In this document: positions 1-4,920 of the stretch, piece by piece
How the letters are laid out: each line of letters starts with the position of its first letter
How positions within the stretch are numbered: position 1 is the first letter of the stretch
Assembly: GCA_016784265.1 (NCBI GenBank)
Contig: JADHUZ010000079.1
Location: 1-6,517, forward strand
DNA length: 6,517 nt
Direction of reading: 5' to 3'
Source: Fidelibacterota bacterium
Lineage (GTDB): Bacteria; Fidelibacterota; BS150m-G59
Position numbers and translations under genes: made by a program
Notes under the pieces: generated by a model
What the model saw: only the letters and a program-made list of their open reading frames with translations
The model's database searches: none
Told to the model about the DNA's origin: nothing

Positions 1-704
1 ATTTTGACACACTCGATTCCGCGAAATGTTTCGTCGGTGGCTTGCCGCAGAGCCCAAAACCACCGTGGCTTTACAAATCCGTTTTTTCACCCATCGATGT
101 CGTCGAAGAATACACGCGCCCCGCCCGGATTGTCGAAAATGGCAAAATCGCCATCAAACCGGCAAGGACAGAAATTGAGCCAATTGAATTTGAAAAAGTT
201 GGCACGCTCGATGCGTTTAATTCGGATGGTTTGCGAACTTTGCTCGATTTGCCAATACCAAATATGGTTGAAAAAACGATGCGATTTCCGGGACATATTC
301 AGAAAATTATCGAGTTACGCGACAGCGGTGCATTTGCAAAAAATCGGATAGAAACAACAGCAAAAATGCTGATTGATTCGTGGAAATCCGAAGCGGAAGA
401 CTTTGACCAAACTGTGATGCGGCTCGAATTTTCGGGAATAAAAAACGGTCAACCAATCACAGAAACTTACGATTTGTTAGATTATTTCGATCGTGAACAC
501 GGGATTTCTTCGATGGCACGCACAACGGGCTACACCTGCACAGCGATGGCAAATTTACTGTTGCAGTTCTCACACAAAGACGCAAAAAACACGATGAAAA
601 AAGGCGTTGTGTTGATGGAATCACTTGGACAAAATCAGAAAAATGTGGATTTTGTGCTGTCACATCTTTGCGAGAGAAACATCCAATTAAGTTGTAAAGT
701 TTAA
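1..704 (+). CDS. Saccharopine dehydrogenase family protein, C-terminal part (5' truncated by window)
   Basis: An open frame enters from the left edge (first full codon at base 3) and runs to TAA at 702-704, giving about 234 residues. Members of this NAD(P)-dependent family are usually around 400 residues, so the N-terminal Rossmann nucleotide-binding half should lie outside the window. What is visible matches the C-terminal catalytic/dimerisation domain: a VGGLP motif near the start, then FSPIDVVEEYTRPARIVENG, a LRTLLDLPIPNMVEKTMRFPGH stretch split around PIPNM, and near the end YDLLDYFD followed by SMARTTGY. The pattern is that of lysine 6-dehydrogenase/saccharopine-dehydrogenase-like enzymes, which oxidise or form C-N bonds of lysine derivatives in the cytoplasm. 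The exact substrate cannot be read from this half. The in-frame TTG at 42 is not a plausible start, because conserved family sequence continues upstream of it. The gene converges on the DUF58 gene with 4 bases between stop codons and has no functional link to it that I can see. Confidence 0.88.
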   Translation, partial: FDTLDSAKCFVGGLPQSPKPPWLYKSVFSPIDVVEEYTRPARIVENGKIAIKPARTEIEPIEFEKVGTLDAFNSDGLRTLLDLPIPNMVEKTMRFPGHIQKIIELRDSGAFAKNRIETTAKMLIDSWKSEAEDFDQTVMRLEFSGIKNGQPITETYDLLDYFDREHGISSMARTTGYTCTAMANLLLQFSHKDAKNTMKKGVVLMESLGQNQKNVDFVLSHLCERNIQLSCKV

Positions 705-708
705 TCGA

Positions 709-1590
709 CTACAACCGTCGCATCATCATCTCACGGAGCGTGATATCGAGCGGTTGGGCGGTTTGTACGAGGTTGTAATCCATCGAATTGTTTCGGCATT
801 CTGTCCGATATTTTACGATGAAATCTTCCATCGTTTTTTGATAGGCTTTCTGGAATTTCCATGGTTCGGTCATCAGCGACTCGCTGTTTTCTAAATCCAC
901 AAATTTTGTGTTTTTTCGATAATCAAATTCGATTTCCTGTGGGTCGAGCAGATGAAAAACAACAACATCATTTCCCTGATACCGAAAATGTTTCAACCCC
1001 GAAATCACAGATTCTGGTTCATCCAATAAATCCGAAATCAAAATAATCATTCCGCGTTTTTTTGTCTGATTTGCGATTTTATGTAAATTCGTTGCAATGT
1101 CTGTTTCGCCTTCGGCTTTTGTGTTGGAAATGTGCGTCAAAATCTCTTTCAGATGGCTTGGTTTTGAGCGTGGCGGAATGGCTATTTTGACTGATTTATC
1201 GAAAATTGTAAGCCCAACAGCGTCGCGCTGTTTGAGGAGTAAATGCGACAAAGCCGCCGAAAGAAAAGAGCCGTAATCCAATTTAGAAATTTTGCCCGAA
1301 GCAAATCCCATCGAAGCACTCGAATCCAAAATAATTGTCGCTCGCAGATTCGTTTCTTCTTCAAATCGTTTCACATAAAATCTATCGGTTTTGCCAAAAT
1401 AACGCCAATCGACAAACCGCGTATCTTCCCCTTCGTTGTATGGCCGATATTCCGAAAATTCTGCCGAAAATCCGTGGAATGGACTTTTGTGCAAACCGAC
1501 CAAAAATCCTTCAACGACAAACCTTGCCGCCAACGAAAGATTATTCACTTTCGAAAGCAAAATAGGATCAAAATATTGATTATTGTTCAT
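709..1590 (-). CDS. DUF58 domain protein (vWA-like, MoxR partner)
   Basis: This 293-residue protein is a full-length DUF58 protein of the short, soluble type, with no membrane segment or signal peptide. The family signature is clear: SEYRPYNEGEDTRFVDW at about 46-62, then RYFGKTDRFYVKRFEEET to residue 80. A von Willebrand A-like core follows, with a complete metal-ion-dependent adhesion site: D89-x-S91-x-S93 (DSSASM), Thr163 in EGETD, and Asp187 in LISDL. Family knowledge: DUF58 proteins are encoded beside MoxR ATPases and are thought to act as adaptors or substrates in metal insertion or complex assembly, and in envelope stress roles. The start ATG (1588-1590) shares its A with the TAA stop of the upstream ATPase gene (TAATG), which implies translational coupling; no strong Shine-Dalgarno is seen. 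The stop is TAG at 709-711. No BatA/BatB-type gene follows, because the operon runs straight into a convergent gene. The target of this pair is unknown. Confidence 0.93.
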   Translation of the reverse strand: MNNNQYFDPILLSKVNNLSLAARFVVEGFLVGLHKSPFHGFSAEFSEYRPYNEGEDTRFVDWRYFGKTDRFYVKRFEEETNLRATIILDSSASMGFASGKISKLDYGSFLSAALSHLLLKQRDAVGLTIFDKSVKIAIPPRSKPSHLKEILTHISNTKAEGETDIATNLHKIANQTKKRGMIILISDLLDEPESVISGLKHFRYQGNDVVVFHLLDPQEIEFDYRKNTKFVDLENSESLMTEPWKFQKAYQKTMEDFIVKYRTECRNNSMDYNLVQTAQPLDITLREMMMRRL

Positions 1591-2585
1591 TAAACTCGGC
1601 TTTTTCTCGGCGTGGCTGCGATGAGTTTGGTTACAATTTCATCCGTGTCAATTCCTTCGGCTTCGGCGGAAAAATTGAGCAAAATTCGATGTCGCAAAAC
1701 GGGATGCGCAATCGCCACAATATCGTCAAATTCTGGCACAGGTTTTCCGTGCAAAATCGCATTGGCTTTTGCGCCCATAATTAAATTTTGTGTCGCTCGT
1801 GGTCCAGCGCCCCATTGCACCCATTTGTTGATAAAACTATGTGCATCGGGCGTTTTCGGACGAGTTGCCGAGACAATATCAATCGCAAATTGCAATAATT
1901 CTTGCGATGCAGGCACTTTTCGGAGGAGATTTTGAATTTCCAAAATTTCGGATTTCCCAATAACTTTTTCAGGCACATCCGTTTCCGCCAAAGTTGTCAT
2001 TCGGGCAATTTCGAGTTCTTCGGATTTGCTTGGATATTCGACTTTGAGATTGAACATAAATCTGTCAAGTTGTGCTTCGGGAAGTGGATAAGTTCCTTCT
2101 TGTTCAATCGGGTTTTGCGTCGCCAAAACGAAAAACGGTGCATCAATTTCCATCGTGTTACCAGCGGCAGTAACATGCAATTCTTGCATCGCTTCGAGCA
2201 ATGCCGCTTGCGTTTTGGGTGGCGTTCGGTTAATTTCATCCGCTAACAAAACATTGGAAAAAATAGGACCTTTCACAAATCGAAACTTCCGTGAACCTGT
2301 GGTTTTATCTTCTTCCAAAACTTCCGTTCCAGTGATGTCCGATGGCATCAAATCGGGCGTAAATTGGATTCGATTAAAATTCAAATCCATTACCTCACTA
2401 AGCGTTTTGACCATCAGCGTTTTTGCCAATCCCGGCACGCCAACGAGCAAACAATGTCCACGCGAAACGACGGAAATTAGAATTTGATCAATTATTTCTT
2501 TTTGCCCAATGATTCGTTTTCCCATTTCTTGATGGACTTTGTTCCGAATTTGCGCTGTTTTTTCTACAAGTTGTATATCGTTCAT
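1590..2585 (-). CDS. MoxR family AAA+ ATPase
   Basis: This 331-residue ATPase carries every core MoxR motif. Numbered from the ATG at 2585: Walker A GVPGLAKT (49-56, with the Ala before Lys typical of MoxR), Walker B VLLADE (112-117), sensor 1 ATQNP (155-159), PLPEAQLDRF just after it (167-176), and sensor 2 GAGPRATQ (259-266, Arg263) in the C-terminal lid. MoxR proteins form cytoplasmic rings that use ATP to remodel or mature partner proteins, usually with a vWA/DUF58 protein encoded next door, as here. Start choice: an in-frame TTG at 2597 would add four residues, but it overlaps a GGAG ribosome-binding site that is correctly spaced for ATG 2585, so the ATG is preferred. The stop TAA (1590-1592) overlaps the DUF58 start by one base. 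It is the first gene of its operon and is divergent from rlmN. The assignment is firm; the physiological target is not visible. Confidence 0.95.
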   Translation of the reverse strand: MNDIQLVEKTAQIRNKVHQEMGKRIIGQKEIIDQILISVVSRGHCLLVGVPGLAKTLMVKTLSEVMDLNFNRIQFTPDLMPSDITGTEVLEEDKTTGSRKFRFVKGPIFSNVLLADEINRTPPKTQAALLEAMQELHVTAAGNTMEIDAPFFVLATQNPIEQEGTYPLPEAQLDRFMFNLKVEYPSKSEELEIARMTTLAETDVPEKVIGKSEILEIQNLLRKVPASQELLQFAIDIVSATRPKTPDAHSFINKWVQWGAGPRATQNLIMGAKANAILHGKPVPEFDDIVAIAHPVLRHRILLNFSAEAEGIDTDEIVTKLIAATPRKSRV

Positions 2586-2687
2586 AGCGTTCTCCAAAAA
2601 TTTACAATTTCAAGCCAGTAAAATTACGATGATATTTTCAGTGAAAAGCATTCATTTTTGCACCATTTCAATTGTAATTTTGTCTCG
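2586..2687. promoter_or_regulatory. Divergent intergenic region (MoxR operon / rlmN promoters)
   Basis: This 102-base AT-rich stretch separates the divergent MoxR and rlmN starts and is the only intergenic region of any size, so promoters for both should lie in it. On the plus strand, TTTACA (2601-2606) and TACGAT (2625-2630), 18 bases apart, resemble sigma-70 -35 and -10 boxes. TAATTTTG (2675-2682) fits the Bacteroidota -7 pattern TAnnTTTG, but it lies right against the rlmN ATG and its nearest TTTG is only 14 bases upstream. No convincing pair was found for the MoxR direction. No riboswitch or terminator hairpin is evident. That the region holds promoters is inferred from gene layout; the individual boxes are guesses. 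Confidence 0.4.
2592..2595 (-). promoter_or_regulatory. Shine-Dalgarno GGAG of the MoxR gene
   Basis: The minus strand reads TTTTTGGAGAACGCT directly before ATG 2585, placing GGAG six bases from the start codon. It is the clearest ribosome-binding site in the window. It decides the start in favour of ATG 2585 over TTG 2597, whose own codons run through this motif. Confidence 0.7.
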
Positions 2688-3725
2688 ATGAAAAGTTCCA
2701 ATAAAACCGATTTGCGTGGGAAAAACGTAATAGAAATTCAAAAACTCATTCCGAACGAGAAGCCATTTCGGGCAAAACAAATTTTTCGATGGGTGCATTC
2801 CAACGGCATAAAATCGTTCGATGAGATGAAAAATTTGCCGAAATCACTTCTGGAAAATCTATCTGAAATTGCCGAAATTCAAGTTCCCAAAATAGCAAAA
2901 CACGAAATTGATAACGAAACTGGCACACAGAAACTTGCGTTAGAATTTGCAGATGGAAATCAAGTGGAGTGCGTGCTGATACCAAATCCAAATGGAATGA
3001 CGCTCTGCATTTCCTCCCAAATCGGCTGTGCATTGGGTTGTAAATTTTGCAAAACTGCTTTTATGAAAATTCGTCGAAATTTAACCGCAGGTGAAATTTA
3101 TTCGCAATTTTTGGTTGCGCGAGAAAATTCGATGGCGCCGATTACAAATATCGTTTTTATGGGAATGGGCGAGCCGATGATGAATTTTGAAAATGTGATT
3201 CGCAGTGCAGATTTGTTGAATCATCCCGATTGTGGCAACATCTCAAGGCGAAAAATTACAATTTCGACGGCTGGCGTTGTGCAGAAAATCCGTGATTTTA
3301 CAGAACTCGGGAAAAAATATAAACTCGCTATTTCACTGAATGCAACGACCGATGAATTGCGCAGAAAATTGATGCCAATCAACCAGAAAAACCCGATAAA
3401 ATCACTACTCCGAGCTGCAGAAAATCATGCGAAAAAATCCGGCGAACGCGTAACTTTTGAATATGTCATGCTTGAAGGCGTAAACATGAGCGATGACGAC
3501 GCAAGACGGCTAAACACGATGCTACGACCAATTGATTGCAAATTGAATTTGATCCCGTATAACGAGAGCAATTTGAAATTCAAACGACCGACAAACACGA
3601 TGATAAATGAGTTTTACGAGAAATTTGAGAATGCACCGTTTCCCGTGCTTGTTCGCAAAAGCATGGGCAGAAAAATCAAAGCCGCGTGTGGGCAGTTAGC
3701 GAAAAGCGTTCCTAATCAAAAATAA
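2688..3725 (+). CDS. rlmN: Dual-specificity 23S rRNA/tRNA adenine-C2 methyltransferase RlmN
   Basis: RlmN is a cytoplasmic radical-SAM enzyme that methylates C2 of A2503 in 23S rRNA and of A37 in some tRNAs, supporting decoding accuracy. From ATG 2688 the protein has 345 residues, normal for the family. An N-terminal helical RNA-binding domain with EKPFRAKQIFRW comes first. The radical-SAM barrel has the cluster motif CALGCKFC (Cys114, Cys118, Cys121), MGMGEP (158-163) for SAM binding, and RRNLTAGEI just after the cluster. Both extra catalytic cysteines are present: Cys107 in TLCISSQ, matching E. coli Cys118, and Cys334 in AACGQL, matching E. coli Cys355. An upstream in-frame TTG (2658) would add ten residues unlike the family, so ATG is chosen, although no Shine-Dalgarno precedes it. 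Oddities are MGRKIKAACGQL, where the family usually has Asp before Ile, and CKTAFM after the cluster. The 3' end overlaps convergent mnmA by 14 bases. Confidence 0.95.
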   Translation: MKSSNKTDLRGKNVIEIQKLIPNEKPFRAKQIFRWVHSNGIKSFDEMKNLPKSLLENLSEIAEIQVPKIAKHEIDNETGTQKLALEFADGNQVECVLIPNPNGMTLCISSQIGCALGCKFCKTAFMKIRRNLTAGEIYSQFLVARENSMAPITNIVFMGMGEPMMNFENVIRSADLLNHPDCGNISRRKITISTAGVVQKIRDFTELGKKYKLAISLNATTDELRRKLMPINQKNPIKSLLRAAENHAKKSGERVTFEYVMLEGVNMSDDDARRLNTMLRPIDCKLNLIPYNESNLKFKRPTNTMINEFYEKFENAPFPVLVRKSMGRKIKAACGQLAKSVPNQK

Positions 3726-4899
3726 TCCCACCACCGAGCACAACATCGTTTTTGTAAAACACAGATGATTGCCCCGGCGCGACGGCAATTTGCGGCTCGG
3801 CAAAGCGGACAGTTACGAAGTTTCTGTCATTGCGAGCCAAAGGCGACGCAATCTCTTCTTTTTTGCCTTTTGCCTTTCGCCTTTTGCCTTCATTCATCTG
3901 TACATTGCATTCAACCGCTTCGTGCCGATAGCGTATTTTTACTTTTGCTGAAAATTCCTCGATTTTGGGCGGAATCATCCAATTTAACTGTCCGACTTTC
4001 ATTTCCACAAATGTCATCGCTTCTTTTTTTGCGACGATAATTTCGTTTTTTGTGGCATCAATCTTTTTTACATAAAACGGCGTTGCATCATAAATTCCCA
4101 ATCCGCGCCGCTGACCAACTGTGTAAAATGGAAATCCTTTGTGCGTTCCGAGTTCGTTTCCGGCTTCGTCCAAAATCTTGCCGTCGCCAATTTTCGCCAT
4201 CTCGTCTAGCGCATTTTCGTTCAAAAAACGATGGTAATCGTTATCTGGAATGAAACAAATTTCCTGACTTTCCGGTTCATCAGCGGTTTCCAGATTCGCT
4301 TCTTTTGCGATATTTCGGACTTCTGGTTTCGTCAATTTCCCGAGCGGAAAAAGCGTGCGTTTTAGATTTTCCTGCGAAAGTTCCCAAAGCGCATAAGATT
4401 GGTCTTTTTCGCGATATTTTGCACGAGCGATGGCAAAGTTTTCATCTTTTTCAACAATTTGCGCATAATGTCCAGTCGCAATGAAATCGACATCAATTTC
4501 TGTGATTTTATCCAAAAGTGTGTGCCATTTTAGATAGGTATTGCAACGAATACACGGATTTGGCGTGCGTCCAGCAAGATATTCGGTTTTGAAATTTTCA
4601 ATCACAATTTTTTGAAATTCTGACGAAAAATCATAGACAAAATGCGGGATTCCAAGTTCAGTGCAAACCATCCGCGCGCCATTGATAGAATCCAGCGAAC
4701 AGCAGGAATTGGATAAATCCACATTTCCGCCAACTTCGTCATAATTCCAAAGTTTCATCGTAACACCGATAACTTCGTAGCCTTGCCCGACGAGGATTTT
4801 TGCGGCAACGGAACTATCCACGCCGCCACTCATCGCCACGGCGACTCGGGAATGGCGAGGGATGAATGGTGAAGGTTGAATTTTAACCACAGATTTCAC
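3712..4899 (-). CDS. mnmA: tRNA-specific 2-thiouridylase MnmA, with a repeat-derived insert and N-terminus
   Basis: MnmA adenylates U34 of tRNA-Lys, -Glu and -Gln and replaces O2 with sulfur, forming s2U34. The 395-residue product has the PP-loop SGGVDSS (24-30), CCS (66-68), TPNPCIRCN (112-120) with the catalytic Cys119, ATGHYA (141-146), SQEICFI (211-217) with the second catalytic Cys215, and VGQRRGLGIY (261-270). The C-terminal beta-barrel ends in VLGGGIIFD. Cys116 stands where E. coli has Asp99, giving three cysteines that could bind an Fe-S cluster. The protein is longer than the usual 350-380 residues. About residues 336-360 are a basic insert encoded by repeats, and residues 1-17 are unlike other MnmAs and also encoded by repeats. 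The start is uncertain: GTG 4899 (in-frame TAA two codons before it) or GTG 4890, neither with a Shine-Dalgarno; ATG 4833 would delete the first beta strand. It lies 21 bases downstream of a cysteine desulfurase, its likely sulfur donor. Confidence 0.95.
   Translation of the reverse strand: MKSVVKIQPSPFIPRHSRVAVAMSGGVDSSVAAKILVGQGYEVIGVTMKLWNYDEVGGNVDLSNSCCSLDSINGARMVCTELGIPHFVYDFSSEFQKIVIENFKTEYLAGRTPNPCIRCNTYLKWHTLLDKITEIDVDFIATGHYAQIVEKDENFAIARAKYREKDQSYALWELSQENLKRTLFPLGKLTKPEVRNIAKEANLETADEPESQEICFIPDNDYHRFLNENALDEMAKIGDGKILDEAGNELGTHKGFPFYTVGQRRGLGIYDATPFYVKKIDATKNEIIVAKKEAMTFVEMKVGQLNWMIPPKIEEFSAKVKIRYRHEAVECNVQMNEGKRRKAKGKKEEIASPLARNDRNFVTVRFAEPQIAVAPGQSSVFYKNDVVLGGGIIFD
3826..3855. 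repeat. Palindromic dispersed-type repeat (CATTGCGAG...GCAATCTC) inside mnmA
   Basis: The 30-base plus-strand sequence starts GTCATTGCGAGCC and ends CGACGCAATCTC. Its arms pair: ATTGCG (3829-3834) with CGCAAT (3847-3852), and GCC (3836-3838) with GGC (3842-3844) around an AAA loop. This matches a family of short palindromic repeats (consensus-like GTCATTGCGAG...GCAATCTC) that I recall as widespread between genes in many bacterial genomes. Here it is read in frame as EEIASPLARNDR of MnmA. A single copy is visible in this window, so its repeat status rests on recognition and on the extra residues it adds to the protein. Confidence 0.7.
3863..3890. repeat. Tandem heptamer (TTGCCTT)x4 within mnmA
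   Basis: There are four consecutive 7-bp units: TTGCCTT, TTGCCTT, TCGCCTT and TTGCCTT, with one mismatch in the third. On the coding (minus) strand this is AAGGCAA-type DNA, and it encodes the lysine/arginine-rich run EGKRRKAKGKK of the MnmA insert. Seven is not a multiple of three, so gain or loss of one unit would shift the reading frame. The array is separated from the palindromic repeat by seven pyrimidines (3856-3862). Confidence 0.85.
4850..4884. repeat. Degenerate 7-bp tandem repeat at the 5' end of mnmA
   Basis: Read on the plus strand, five successive heptamers all begin with GA: GAATGGC, GAGGGAT, GAATGGT, GAAGGTT and GAATTTT. They resemble the (GAATGGT)n simple repeats seen in some bacterial intergenic regions. 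They encode residues 6-17 of MnmA, just before the conserved RVAVAMSGG strand. The units are diverged, so the periodicity is suggestive rather than exact. Confidence 0.5.
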
Positions 4900-4913
4900 T
4901 GATTACACAGATT
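4887..4913. repeat. Tandem 9-mer (NCACWGATT)x3 across the mnmA start
   Basis: There are three consecutive 9-bp units: CCACAGATT, TCACTGATT and ACACAGATT. This matches a motif (AACCACAGATTTCACAGATTACACAGATT-like) that I recognise as a common dispersed repeat in several bacterial phyla. It covers most of the 21-base gap after the cysteine desulfurase gene and the first five codons of mnmA, including both candidate GTG start codons (4899 and 4890). Confidence 0.75.
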
Positions 4914-4920
4914 TTTTCAA

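Noticed and set aside
4..351. 115-codon plus-strand frame starting with ATG
   Set aside because: It overlaps the saccharopine-dehydrogenase-family frame, which carries conserved motifs; this one has none.
691..715. Inverted repeat GTTGTA / TACAAC across the convergent stop codons, as a bidirectional terminator
   Set aside because: The stem is only six mostly A-T pairs with a 13-base loop and no T-run; it is too weak to call.
2586..2597. TTG start for the MoxR gene, adding four residues
   Set aside because: The TTG lies directly upstream of and partly within the GGAG ribosome-binding site that serves ATG 2585.
2657..2682. Bacteroidota-type promoter TTTG...TAATTTTG before rlmN
   Set aside because: The spacing of 14 bases is too short for the known pattern, and the -7 box abuts the start codon; kept only as a remark in the intergenic entry.
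2658..2687. TTG start for rlmN, adding ten residues
   Set aside because: The added residues do not resemble RlmN N-termini, and the ATG start gives the normal family length.
3826..3890. CRISPR-like or insertion-sequence remnant in mnmA
   Set aside because: There are no spaced identical repeats, no transposase fragment and no terminal repeats with target duplication; a palindromic element plus simple tandem repeat explains it better.
4831..4833. ATG (Met23) as the true start of mnmA
   Set aside because: Starting there would remove the first beta strand (RVAVA) of the PP-loop domain, which is conserved in MnmA.
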